Shown here: positions 52,197 through 60,543 of the stretch, one piece after another
Numbering within the stretch: the stretch's first letter is position 1
Layout: the number at the start of each line of letters is the position of its first letter
Source: a virus
Strand: one strand, 5' to 3'
Length of the DNA stretch: 64,000 bases
IMG/VR virus record: IMGVR_UViG_3300035661_003606
Span: 1 to 64,000 of that record
Notes under the pieces: model-generated
Told to the model about the DNA's origin: nothing
Database searches by the model: none
What the model saw: only the letters and a program-made list of their open reading frames with translations
Position numbers and translations under genes: made by a program

Positions 52197-52467
52197 ATTT
52201 GAATGTGAATCATGTCATAAAATTACAGAAAGAATTTGTTCTTATTCGGAATCAATTTCCCTAGATGGTTCAGTGTGCGATGAGTGTGGGGGCATAATTA
52301 AAAAAAAAGTTAGCGTTCCCGCATTAAAATTTGTTGGCCCAGGTTTTTATGAAACCGAATATGCAAGGAAAGAAAGAGATCGTAAGAGAATTCAAAGAGA
52401 CATAGAAATAGCCAAGCCCAATATAGAGGAACAGGAAAGAGCAAGAAAGAAAAGGTTTCAGGAATGA
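52183..52467 (+). CDS. FmdB-type zinc-ribbon protein
   Basis: 94 aa from ATG 52183, overlapping the previous gene. MPIFEFECESCHKITERI, CDECGGIIKKKVSVPALKF is the FmdB/CxxC zinc ribbon, common in phages and bacteria; the rest is a charged helix. Proposed as a regulator; role unproven. Confidence 0.7.
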   Translation: MPIFEFECESCHKITERICSYSESISLDGSVCDECGGIIKKKVSVPALKFVGPGFYETEYARKERDRKRIQRDIEIAKPNIEEQERARKKRFQE

Positions 52468-53105
52468 CACCAGAAGAAAAAATAGAAGCTCTTATTAAGT
52501 TAAATGCTGACTGTCACAAATGTACAAAGTGTAGTCTATATACTAACGTACCTCCAATTCCGGGTTGGCAAAAAGGGCCGCATGTTTTTGGGGCCGGGAA
52601 AGTCTCAAGTAAAATTATGATTGTGGGGCAGAACCCAGGGATTAAAGAAGTTCAGCAACAAAGGCCATTTGTGGGCCCAGCCGGAGAGAAGCTCAATGAG
52701 GCAATATCTAGCGTTGGATTGAACAGACGGGATTTGTATATTACTAACTCTGTTCTATGCTATACGATAGGAAACTCCGTGCCGCCAATAGAAAGTATTT
52801 GGGCATGTAGAGACTTCCTGGTGGAGCAAATAAAGATTGTGGAGCCAGAAGTAGTGGTTTGTTGTGGAGCTAGTGCGTTTAGGTCTTTTAAGAGCAAGTT
52901 TCAGTATTCCACTGCTTTCTGTAAGTCGCCTACGGTAATAGAGACGGACATACATCCTAGGGTTATTGCTACTGTTCATCCTGCATATGTTATATATAAA
53001 CATGAAGAGGCTATGGAAATTCTAAAAGCTGGCCTTATGAGAGCTAAAACATTCTTGGAGGAAAGTTATGAAGACTATGCATCATGCAATGCCGCAGCCC
53101 TATAA
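52464..53105 (+). CDS. Uracil-DNA glycosylase, family 4/5-like
   Basis: 213 aa. Four iron-sulfur Cys (17, 20, 99, 115), motif GQNPG (55-59), RPFVGPAGEKL and TVHPAY. It removes uracil from DNA to start base-excision repair, or possibly destroys uracil-containing host or rival DNA. GQNPG replaces the usual GEAPG, so the catalytic acid differs. Overlaps neighbours on both sides. Confidence 0.85.
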   Translation: MTPEEKIEALIKLNADCHKCTKCSLYTNVPPIPGWQKGPHVFGAGKVSSKIMIVGQNPGIKEVQQQRPFVGPAGEKLNEAISSVGLNRRDLYITNSVLCYTIGNSVPPIESIWACRDFLVEQIKIVEPEVVVCCGASAFRSFKSKFQYSTAFCKSPTVIETDIHPRVIATVHPAYVIYKHEEAMEILKAGLMRAKTFLEESYEDYASCNAAAL

Positions 53106-54351
53106 AGTTATAGTAGAGCTAGACGATAAAGAGGTAAAGTCTGCCCTACATGAGTTTTGGGTGTCTAAGGGTCCAACCCTTATGAAAGAGACGCCTGGCT
53201 CTTGGACTAAAATTGCAGCCTTAAGAGAGCATTTGGAGAAGCAAGAGGGACATAAGCTATACTGGGATATGATATGGAATTGGGTAGAAGAGGGGCTCAA
53301 AAAAGTACCGCTTAAGATTCATCGGATTATAAAAATTAGTATAGATAAGTTTGATGAGAAGCTTGGAGCAATTATTTCTACAGAGGTTGATTTGATTCCT
53401 AGTGTTAAGTTGGGGGATTACAAAAATATTAAACTCCAGGTACCTTCATTTAAGCCTCTTCCTAAAGAGGTCGAGGGGCAGATTATTCTAGCCTTAAACC
53501 ATTCTCCGCTTGCTACTACTCAAGAGCTACATCAGCAGATTAAGCCTGGGGATACAGTTAAGATGTCATATACAATTTCCAGAGCGGATGATAACACTGT
53601 ACTTCAAGTTAGCGAGAACGACATGATCAATTTGTCTTCTGGGGCTTATGCCACAGAGTTTGTCGATGCAATTGTAGGAGAATATGCTCCTTCGACTTTT
53701 ACTAAAGTGATTCATTTTCCAGACAATTATCAACATGAAATTCTTCGGGGAGTGGATGTTAATTTAAAAGCTGAAATTTTTGCAGTTATTAAAAAGATTC
53801 TGCCAACTGAAGAGGAAGAAGCGGCAAGAGAGGGACTTTCTTTAGAGCAGTGGAAATTGAAATTCTGGACAGATATCGAGAAAAATAAGAAGGAGTCCTT
53901 TGAAATTAGAAAGAGAGACTTTATTCGGCAGGGGGTAGAAAAACATCTCTTGACCACTTCAGAAATTAGCCCTATTCCAGATAGTATGATAGAGAATGAG
54001 ACTAAAGCGTTGATGGAAAATCTAGCAAGAGTCAAGGGGATGACAGTGAGTGAGTATGCAGCGGATATGAAGATGACCGAGGAGTCTCTCTTTGCGGAGT
54101 TAGCTTACTTAGCAGTAAGAAGGCTTATGGTGAGGTTAATAGTTGAGGCTATTTGTGAAGCTGAAGGGATTGTTGTTGACGAAAAGAATACCGAAGAATA
54201 TTTGACTAAATATGCTGCCGAGAAGGGAGAATCTTTAGACAAAGTAAAAGCAGATGTTGGAGATAAGGATATCTCTTTTCTAGTTAAGTCTTATTTGGTA
54301 GATGAATTGTTAAATAATAGTGTAACGCTTGTTCATCCAACGGATGGATGA
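53068..54351 (+). CDS. tig: Trigger factor-like chaperone
   Basis: 427 aa, near trigger factor length. A middle FKBP-like domain (IKPGDTVKMSYTISRADDN, VDVNLKAEIFAVIKKILP) is followed by the long helical arm region (EGLSLEQWKLKFWTDIEKNK). SVKLGDYKNIKLQVP matches the start of the PPIase linker in bacterial proteins. The ribosome-docking GFRxGxxP signature is not found; ETPGSWTKI stands there. It may fold phage proteins off the ribosome or dock differently. Confidence 0.8.
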   Translation: MKTMHHAMPQPYKVIVELDDKEVKSALHEFWVSKGPTLMKETPGSWTKIAALREHLEKQEGHKLYWDMIWNWVEEGLKKVPLKIHRIIKISIDKFDEKLGAIISTEVDLIPSVKLGDYKNIKLQVPSFKPLPKEVEGQIILALNHSPLATTQELHQQIKPGDTVKMSYTISRADDNTVLQVSENDMINLSSGAYATEFVDAIVGEYAPSTFTKVIHFPDNYQHEILRGVDVNLKAEIFAVIKKILPTEEEEAAREGLSLEQWKLKFWTDIEKNKKESFEIRKRDFIRQGVEKHLLTTSEISPIPDSMIENETKALMENLARVKGMTVSEYAADMKMTEESLFAELAYLAVRRLMVRLIVEAICEAEGIVVDEKNTEEYLTKYAAEKGESLDKVKADVGDKDISFLVKSYLVDELLNNSVTLVHPTDG

Positions 54352-54385
54352 TTTGGCTTGCTCTTAAAATTTTATACTGACATGA

Positions 54386-54420
54386 CATACTCCCACGGCT
54401 TAAACCGTGGGAGTTTTAGT
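54386..54420 (-). repeat. Dispersed hairpin repeat, copy B
   Basis: On the minus strand: AACTCCCACGGTTTAAGCC, then GTGGGAGTATGTCA. Shares CCGTGGGAGTA.GTCA with copies A and D. On the + strand the same hairpin acts as a probable terminator. Confidence 0.5.
54389..54420 (+). terminator. Rho-independent terminator after trigger factor
   Basis: ACTCCCACGG (54389-54398) pairs perfectly with CCGTGGGAGT (54405-54414), loop CTTAAA, then TTTAGTT. A 10-bp stem with a short T tract, 38 bp after the stop and 47 bp before the next promoter. Confidence 0.7.
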
Positions 54421-54460
54421 TAGATAAAGATTAATGACTGCTAGTGAATAGAGCGGCTAT

Positions 54461-54489
54461 TTGACTTTTTTACGGTAGTGTTTTATATT
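54461..54489 (+). promoter_or_regulatory. Phage promoter TTGACTTTTT-N-TATATT
   Basis: TTGACT (54461-54466), 17-bp spacer, TATATT (54484-54489). Drives the DnaE genes from ATG 54535. Confidence 0.88.
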
Positions 54490-54534
54490 TCTTATGTAGT
54501 GGCTATAGGTCAGAAAGGTTGGTGGCGTTGTATA

Positions 54535-55434
54535 ATGTTTGCAAACTTACATACCCATACCGACTATTCCGTGTTAGACGGAATGATGACGGTTGGGAAA
54601 GCTTTTGAGAAAGCAAAACAAAATAACTATTCAGCATTGGCCATTACAGAACATGCGAACTTATCTTCATTGTATATAGCTCTTCAAGCTGCTGAAAAAT
54701 ACGAGCTTAAGTTTATTCCTGGTATAGAGTTTAATTTTGCAGATGATACTAGTGACGAAAAAGGATATCACCTAGTAGCTCTAGCCACTAACCATAGTGG
54801 GCTACTCTCTATTATGAGAGTTTCTTATAGGGCTTACTTCAGAGACTACAAGTTTCCATATATAACTTGGGAAGACTTAGACTTATTGGACAGAAACGGA
54901 GTTTATATTTTATCCGGGTGCGAAGAAGGGCTTCTAGCTAGGAAAACCTTATTTTTTGGTCCTCAACGAGGGGGACAGATAGTAGATAGGTTCTCCTCTA
55001 TGTTTGGAGACAGGTTCTTTGTAGAATTAATTGCTCCTTATAATGATAGACAAAATGATATCAATGGCATTCTTTTGAATTTAGCTAAACAAAAGGGGGT
55101 AGCAACCGTTATGACGCTGGATAGTCACTATGCTGACGAGGTAGATGCAGAGCTATTCCCCGTGTTTCAAGCAATACAATCTAAAAGAACTATTTTTGAT
55201 AGAGATAAGTTTTACGATAGAGCTCCACTTATCACTGAGGAAACATTAAGGAGTATGTGTGGAGCAGAATTTTCATCTTCAATAGACCATGCCGCTATAT
55301 TAGCTGATAAATGTGAAGACTCTAAGAATTATTTGCCGAAAGCAAGTGAGTTTTTAATGCCTAAGTTTAATGTCCAAGAGGCAGATAACTATGAGGCATT
55401 TAAGGAGTGGAGGAAGAAGACCTATGGAGCGTAG
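54535..55434 (+). CDS. dnaE: DNA polymerase III alpha, part 1: PHP domain
   Basis: 299 aa from ATG 54535; upstream frames lie before the predicted transcript start. FANLHTHTDYSVLDG, LAITEHANLS, PGIEFNF, GCEEGLLAR and MTLDSHYADEVDAE are the PHP metal motifs of bacterial DnaE. The gene ends at the PHP/polymerase border and overlaps part 2 by 11 bp in another frame. The PHP domain may proofread or bind other subunits. Confidence 0.9.
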   Translation: MFANLHTHTDYSVLDGMMTVGKAFEKAKQNNYSALAITEHANLSSLYIALQAAEKYELKFIPGIEFNFADDTSDEKGYHLVALATNHSGLLSIMRVSYRAYFRDYKFPYITWEDLDLLDRNGVYILSGCEEGLLARKTLFFGPQRGGQIVDRFSSMFGDRFFVELIAPYNDRQNDINGILLNLAKQKGVATVMTLDSHYADEVDAELFPVFQAIQSKRTIFDRDKFYDRAPLITEETLRSMCGAEFSSSIDHAAILADKCEDSKNYLPKASEFLMPKFNVQEADNYEAFKEWRKKTYGA

Positions 55435-56527
55435 TGATAGTCATGACTATCTTACTTTTCTTTGCGTTCAGGGCTGGGAGAAGAAGATTGCTCCATTAAA
55501 TTTACCCGAAGAAAAAATACTCGAATATGCGCGCAGACTTAACCATGAATTGCAGATGATTCATCTGGCTAATCTGGATGATTACCTGCTTATTGTATAC
55601 GATATCCTAAGATATTGTGATGAGCGTGGTATTCAGAGGGGGGTGGGGCGTGGAAGCTCAGGAGGTTGTTTGATTGCTTATTTAATTAATATTACTCATA
55701 TTGATAGCGTTAAATATGGCTGTCTTTTTTCTAGGTTTTTTAATATAGGCCGTTTGCAAACTGGTAATTTGGCTGACATCGATGTTGATATCGATCCTCG
55801 ATATATTAACGATGTTATTGGGTATATCAAAAGAAAATATGGGTCTGATAAGGTGGCGGCCATTTCAACTGTTGTCAAGTTGTTTGGTAAGTCAGCCATT
55901 AAAGATGTTGCTAGGGCTTTGGCCATTGGGGAAGGTGGGACCGGCAAAGCCGAAAATAAGAAGGAGATATTTTCTTTAAGCAATCGTATTACCTCTTTTT
56001 TCCCAGATGACCCAAAGGCCACTGTAGCCTCCTCCGTAAATGAGTCTAAAGAATTACAGAAATATAAAGATCGATTCCCAGAGTTGTTTGAAAAGGCAAC
56101 CAAGCTAGAGGGATTGGTTAGGTCCAACTCTATTCATGCTTGCGGTATGACGATTGCTAGTGTTCCATTGATTGAATATTTGCCAATGAAACTCTGTAAA
56201 GTCCGAGGAGAAGATGATTCTACATTAAAAGAAGAGGATTCTACATTAAAAGAAGACGATAGCATTGCAGCAGATGAGGTGGATCAGGGACAGCAAGCTC
56301 AATTAAGAGAAGTTGTTGATGTCGATATGAAGGTTTTAGAGTCTAGGAAGTTTTTAAAGTTTGATTTTTTAAAACTTAAAACGTTATCTGTTATAAGAGA
56401 TACCTTAGATATGATTAAGCGGAATCATAATAAAACTATTATCCTCCAAGATTTGAGTTTAGATGATGAGGAAGTTTATAAATATATGTGGAATGCCCCA
56501 AATCTTCTGGGTATTTTTCAGTTTTAA
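55424..56527 (+). CDS. dnaE: DNA polymerase III alpha, part 2: palm with catalytic Asp
   Basis: 367 aa from ATG 55424. GVGRGSSGGCLIAYLINITH and ADIDVDID (Asp120, Asp122) and LKFDFLKLKTLSVI (third Asp) supply the three catalytic aspartates of family C polymerases. An acidic insert with a 21-bp tandem repeat (DSTLKEE) lies just before the third Asp. The frame ends NLLGIFQF-stop; the family continues with Glu here, and part 3 follows in the same frame. Confidence 0.88.
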   Translation: MERSDSHDYLTFLCVQGWEKKIAPLNLPEEKILEYARRLNHELQMIHLANLDDYLLIVYDILRYCDERGIQRGVGRGSSGGCLIAYLINITHIDSVKYGCLFSRFFNIGRLQTGNLADIDVDIDPRYINDVIGYIKRKYGSDKVAAISTVVKLFGKSAIKDVARALAIGEGGTGKAENKKEIFSLSNRITSFFPDDPKATVASSVNESKELQKYKDRFPELFEKATKLEGLVRSNSIHACGMTIASVPLIEYLPMKLCKVRGEDDSTLKEEDSTLKEDDSIAADEVDQGQQAQLREVVDVDMKVLESRKFLKFDFLKLKTLSVIRDTLDMIKRNHNKTIILQDLSLDDEEVYKYMWNAPNLLGIFQF

Positions 56528-56536
56528 AGTGCGGGG

Positions 56537-57994
56537 ATGAGAGATCTGATTAGAGCTGTAAAGCCAAGAAATATTGAAGAGTTAGCTCATTGCAATGCTT
56601 TATATCGTCCTGGGCCTATGGACTCGGGCATTCTCGATCAGTATATAAAAAGGCGCCAGGGCCGTGAAATGGTAACCTATGATCATATTGATTTAAAGCC
56701 TATATTAGAGAGCACGTACGGTTTGCCTATTTTCCAGGAACAAAATATGAAGATTGCGCAGGTCATTGCGGGTTTTTCAGAGCAAGAGGCAGACATCTTA
56801 AGGGCCGCGATGGGTAAAAAAGATAAAGATAAAATGGCATCGCTTAAATCCAAATTTTTAGATGGGGCGGTGGCAAATGGATATGGTCGTGAGTTAGCTG
56901 AATATTTATTTGATGCTATTGAAAAATCTAGCAGATATGCATTTAACAAGCCACACTCTGTAGCCTATTCTATTACGGCGTATTATACCCTTTGGCTAAA
57001 GTTTCATTATCCAACTGAATTTATTACTGCCAGCATTAATAATGAAAAAGATTGGGATAAGATTTCTTTGTTTGTTTTTGATGCCCAGGAACACAATATC
57101 AAAGTGTTACCTGTTGATGTTTCTCGTTCTCAAGTAGAATATACTGTTGCTGGAGATCATCAGATTTTAACAGGATTTAAATCTATTAAGGGTGTAGGGT
57201 CAGTAGCACCACTGACCATTGTGAATGGCGCTCCCTATTCTAGCTTTATAGATTTTCTAGTGAGAACTCACAACAGGGGGTCGAAGGTTACTAGTGCTGT
57301 GGTTACGGCAATTAACTCGGTGGGTGGTTTTGAATCGTTAGGTTTTAATCGAGCAACAACAGAAGCCTATTACGATAAGGTGTCTAGTCTCCTGAGATTG
57401 GAGTATCCTAGCAAAGAAGATAAACTTACAGAGCTGGTAACTAAGTATGTTGAAGATAAAGAAAATGTTGATATATCTAAGATCGTTACGGAGTTAATGT
57501 CCTCGGGTAGAACATCTGTCTATGAGTTTGATAAAAGACAATTGAAATATATCACTAAGGTTTTGTCGACATCGTATCCAGATAAGATGGCTACTATTAG
57601 TGCCATTCCGATTCAAGTGTTACCGGATTGGCCAATGTTAAAAAAGTGTAAATTAGAGAAGGCTTATCTTGGATATTTTGTAAGCGGACATCCAACTAAA
57701 GACTTTGGTGCGGTTAGACCTAAACATTATCTTGGTTATATTAATGGAATGGGAAATAATACAAAAGTTGAAGTGTTGGTGTTTGTAGAAAGATTAGTGG
57801 TAGATAAGATTGTCTCTGGTGGGAAAAGAATGTGTAAATTTGAGGTTTCAGATGTCAGTGGATCAATGGAGCTGACAGTGTTTTTAAAGTCATATGAGGT
57901 GTGCCCTATTATTGTTGGGGCAATAAGCCATATTTTATGCGCTGTTAATATTTTTAATGGAAGAACCTCGCTTCAATTTATTAAGTTGATTTGA
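56537..57994 (+). CDS. dnaE: DNA polymerase III alpha, part 3: fingers, thumb and OB region
   Basis: 485 aa, in the same frame as part 2, nine bases after its TAA. MRDLIRAVKPRNIEELAHCN, ALYRPGPMDSG, YGLPIFQEQNMKIAQVIAGF, RAAMGKK and NKPHSVAYS are DnaE fingers motifs; near the end an OB fold (VEVLVFVERLVVDK). No Shine-Dalgarno precedes ATG 56537 (GCGGGG abuts it), so separate initiation looks weak. Either readthrough, two chains that assemble, or a sequence error. Confidence 0.88.
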   Translation: MRDLIRAVKPRNIEELAHCNALYRPGPMDSGILDQYIKRRQGREMVTYDHIDLKPILESTYGLPIFQEQNMKIAQVIAGFSEQEADILRAAMGKKDKDKMASLKSKFLDGAVANGYGRELAEYLFDAIEKSSRYAFNKPHSVAYSITAYYTLWLKFHYPTEFITASINNEKDWDKISLFVFDAQEHNIKVLPVDVSRSQVEYTVAGDHQILTGFKSIKGVGSVAPLTIVNGAPYSSFIDFLVRTHNRGSKVTSAVVTAINSVGGFESLGFNRATTEAYYDKVSSLLRLEYPSKEDKLTELVTKYVEDKENVDISKIVTELMSSGRTSVYEFDKRQLKYITKVLSTSYPDKMATISAIPIQVLPDWPMLKKCKLEKAYLGYFVSGHPTKDFGAVRPKHYLGYINGMGNNTKVEVLVFVERLVVDKIVSGGKRMCKFEVSDVSGSMELTVFLKSYEVCPIIVGAISHILCAVNIFNGRTSLQFIKLI

Positions 57995-57996
57995 GC

Positions 57997-58025
57997 TTGA
58001 CTTTTTTGCTGTTTTGAGCTATATT
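57997..58025 (+). promoter_or_regulatory. Phage promoter TTGACTTTTT-N-TATATT
   Basis: TTGACT (57997-58002), 17-bp spacer, TATATT (58020-58025), 2 bp after the DnaE stop. Excludes TTG 58014 as a start for the next gene. Confidence 0.88.
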
Positions 58026-58046
58026 GAATATGAAGGGGTTTATACA

Positions 58047-58397
58047 GTGAGAACTAAGAAAAAATATTTTATAGACAAAATTCTTCATGATCCCAGACAA
58101 AGATTTTACATGAAGAGGTCAGAGTGCGCCATAATACTTGAGATTATAATGGAAGCTATTAAGGAAGCCATTCTCAAGCAAGAGGTGGTAGAACTCAGGG
58201 GTATTGGTTCTATTGGAATTAAAGACATTGGACCTAAAAGCGTATATAATTTTAATGATGGCTCAACTTATATAAAAGAACATATTTTAAAGTTGAAGTT
58301 TTCTCCTTCTTCAGTTATCGAGAGGGAGATCAAAGAGCTTAATGCCAAACTAGATGAGCAGAATTTAAATAAGGAAGGAGATGATAATGCTGTGTAA
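58047..58397 (+). CDS. HU/IHF-like DNA-binding protein
   Basis: 116 aa from GTG 58047, the first start behind the promoter (GAAGGGG upstream). IILEIIMEAIKEAILKQEVV, ELRGIGSIGIKDIGPKS and LKLKFSPSSVIEREI follow the HU/IHF fold: two helices, beta arm, C-terminal strand. The usual GRNP tip is replaced by KSVYNFNDG. It probably bends or coats phage DNA. Confidence 0.75.
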   Translation: MRTKKKYFIDKILHDPRQRFYMKRSECAIILEIIMEAIKEAILKQEVVELRGIGSIGIKDIGPKSVYNFNDGSTYIKEHILKLKFSPSSVIEREIKELNAKLDEQNLNKEGDDNAV

Positions 58398-58968
58398 TAA
58401 TTGTAAACACGATATACCCCTATCTATGGGATTTGCTTATGCTAAGGGATCCTGCCCCTTTTGTGGTGCAGATTTTTTGTCTGATACAAAAGGTTTAGCT
58501 ATTCAGAAGTTTTATAATGAACTCTTTACGTGTTTTGGGGATAAGTTAGACATGGATAGGATTTTTATAATTCTAGATTTTATTTATAGTCCAGGGTCTG
58601 AACTTATTGTAGAATTGCTTCAGAAATATAGAGATACTTTTAATGAAATCGCGGCTGCAGTTATCCCTACCAGGGAAGCGGTCAATCCCCAATTGCCTCC
58701 TTTAGCAAAAAAAGAAACAGTAAAGGCTCCAAAGAAGATATCTCGTGTAACAGAAGAAGATTCCACAACAACTAAAAAGATAAAAAAAACAGAGTCCTAT
58801 AGTCGCGCCCAAGCAGATTACTCTATACCAGAGGCAGAGCTTGCAGAGCTGTCGGATGACCTTAGAGATTTTGGTCGCAATGTTAAGACAAAGGCGGATT
58901 ATGATATGTTTTTAAAGATGGTTGCAGAATCTATGATTACGAATTCTTCCGCGCAAGAAAGTCCCTAG
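58387..58968 (+). CDS. Zinc-ribbon protein of unknown function
   Basis: 193 aa from ATG 58387 (AAGGAG 6 bp upstream; ATG 58381 is too close to it). CNNCKHDIPLS and CPFCGADFL form a zinc ribbon, then helices, then a long charged disordered region. The last residues QESP and the TAG stop lie inside a dispersed repeat, so the 3' end may have been altered by its arrival. Confidence 0.6.
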   Translation: MLCNNCKHDIPLSMGFAYAKGSCPFCGADFLSDTKGLAIQKFYNELFTCFGDKLDMDRIFIILDFIYSPGSELIVELLQKYRDTFNEIAAAVIPTREAVNPQLPPLAKKETVKAPKKISRVTEEDSTTTKKIKKTESYSRAQADYSIPEAELAELSDDLRDFGRNVKTKADYDMFLKMVAESMITNSSAQESP

Positions 58969-58985
58969 TTTTAACCGTGGGATGA
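58957..58985 (+). repeat. Dispersed hairpin repeat, copy C
   Basis: GAAAGTCCCTAGTTTTAACC, then GTGGGATGA. CCTAGTTTTAACCGTGG is identical to the minus strand of copy D (63971-63987), and CAAGAAAG is shared with the start of copy A. Confidence 0.55.
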
Positions 58986-59077
58986 ATTGCGGGGACTATG
59001 TCTATTAATGTTTTTTGGGTGATACATATGATTTTAACATATAAGATAAAACATTTCTGCTATTTCTCTTCAGAGTC

Positions 59078-59102
59078 TTCTGCGGCGCGTAGCGTCGCAG
59101 AA
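59078..59102 (+). promoter_or_regulatory. Perfect 11-bp hairpin in the UvsY-like leader
   Basis: TTCTGCGGCGC pairs with GCGTCGCAGAA (one G-T pair) across a three-base GTA loop, in an otherwise AT-rich 171-bp gap and 38 bp before ATG 59140. No T-run follows. Likely a leader hairpin or a processing site rather than a terminator. Confidence 0.55.
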
Positions 59103-59139
59103 TACGCTTTAAAATATCGAACTATAGCTAGCAGGAGGA

Positions 59140-59649
59140 ATGTGGGTGTCCGCTGATTTTATTCGAGATATTTTAACTGCTATTGGTGGTATAGATGAGA
59201 GTGCTTTTATTGATAAGTATAAGTATATCGACGATGTAATAAATCGTATTCCAGTCTATAGTTGTATAGATCAGAATGTAGCCAAAGAATTGGCTACGAT
59301 GTCTTTAGCTGGAGCTAATCTTTGCTCTGATTTAATCGGTGAGATGGCGCAGAGATATCAGATATTGAATATTTCGGCTAAAGAAGAAGAGGGGAAAGCA
59401 GGTCTTCTTCGTAGCGGGAAAAATTCAACTGTAGCACAAAAGTTTTTTGCTCAAACAGATAAAGACTTTGTAGATGCTTCGGTTAAGAAGGCTAATGCTG
59501 AAACAATGTTAGAGGCGCTAAAGAGAAAATATGATGTTTTAATGGCTTTACATTATTTAAGTAGAGATATTATTAAGGGCTTATCTAAGGTACCTACAGC
59601 CGAGGCTTATGATTCGGCTCTAGATAACCCATCATTTAAAGGGCTATGA
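59140..59649 (+). CDS. Possible UvsY-like recombination mediator
   Basis: 169 aa after AGGAGG. The C-terminal half (AQTDKDFVDASVKKANAETM followed by a long helix, LMALHYLSRDIIKGL) has the layout of T4 UvsY around its SADKDVLKVD region. The gene precedes SSB and RecA, where a mediator that loads recombinase onto SSB-coated DNA would be expected. Similarity is weak; the context carries most of the call. Confidence 0.45.
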   Translation: MWVSADFIRDILTAIGGIDESAFIDKYKYIDDVINRIPVYSCIDQNVAKELATMSLAGANLCSDLIGEMAQRYQILNISAKEEEGKAGLLRSGKNSTVAQKFFAQTDKDFVDASVKKANAETMLEALKRKYDVLMALHYLSRDIIKGLSKVPTAEAYDSALDNPSFKGL

Positions 59650-59673
59650 GCCCACAAATAAGGAGATAGTAAA

Positions 59674-60543
59674 ATGAGTGATAACATTTGGGATGAGTTT
59701 GAAAAGTCGAACGTAAATACAGACGGCACACCGGGAGCGGTGTCTATTAAGGATAAGCGTATTGAATTCAATAAGCCTTCTACTCAGATTAGGCTCCTGT
59801 CCAACAAAGATGGTTTGAAACGTATGTTCCATTTTATTAGGACGGCTGGTAGCAAGGGCCGCTCAGTAGTGTGCTGTGGCAAGGATTGCCCAGTATGTGC
59901 GGTTGGAGATATTCCTCAGCCTAAGTGGCTTATGGTTGCTATGGAAAGAGAGACTTTAAGGGTTGGGGTAGTTCAGTTAACTAGAGGAATGATGAAGGGG
60001 ATCGCTGCTCTTCGTAAGCTTCCGCCATTTGGACCTGATGTCACTTCATATGATTTATTGATTATTAAAAACATTGAGAGGAATAAAGAAGGAAAGGAGC
60101 AAACCTCTTATATGGTGCATGGTTTACCTCAGGGCACTGTTCCGGCAGTTGATGATGCAACGCGTGCTAGGATTATTTCCGAGGCAAAGGAAATAACGGA
60201 GCATATTGAGGATTTTGCTAAAATCTATTCTCCAGATCAGACTCTTCGTTATTTGGGCTGGTCTACGAGTCCCGCGCCGTCGGCCCAGTCTTCGGCGGCT
60301 ATGGGAGCAGGTACGCGTCCAATGACCTCTCCCCCCTCTGTTCATCCTGCTTCTTCGGTCTCACCGCCCGTAGTTCAGTCTCCGCAAGCATCGTCCTCTA
60401 AGACCTCAAATTTTGATATTTCTTCTTTTTTGACAAAACCAGAGCTAGAGGCAGATGCCACTTATAAGGTAGATCCTAAAATTGCGGCAGCTGCTCCAGC
60501 TACCGAATCGGAAGATGGGGATATTCCGCAGTTTAATCTATGA
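59674..60543 (+). CDS. Single-stranded DNA-binding protein (gp32-like)
   Basis: 289 aa. Residues 25-170 show strands with CCGKDCPVC as zinc site, as in T4-type gp32 proteins. A Ser/Pro/Ala-rich linker (about 195-245) leads to an acidic tail ESEDGDIPQFNL like the DDDIPF tip that recruits partners in SSBs. It protects ssDNA during replication and recombination. ATGA-type overlap with the RuvC-like gene. Confidence 0.8.
   Translation: MSDNIWDEFEKSNVNTDGTPGAVSIKDKRIEFNKPSTQIRLLSNKDGLKRMFHFIRTAGSKGRSVVCCGKDCPVCAVGDIPQPKWLMVAMERETLRVGVVQLTRGMMKGIAALRKLPPFGPDVTSYDLLIIKNIERNKEGKEQTSYMVHGLPQGTVPAVDDATRARIISEAKEITEHIEDFAKIYSPDQTLRYLGWSTSPAPSAQSSAAMGAGTRPMTSPPSVHPASSVSPPVVQSPQASSSKTSNFDISSFLTKPELEADATYKVDPKIAAAAPATESEDGDIPQFNL

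Noticed and set aside
56525-56527. Genome-wide TAA recoding as explanation of the DnaE stop
   Set aside because: Many genes here end cleanly in TAA with the next start overlapping, so TAA works as a stop in general.
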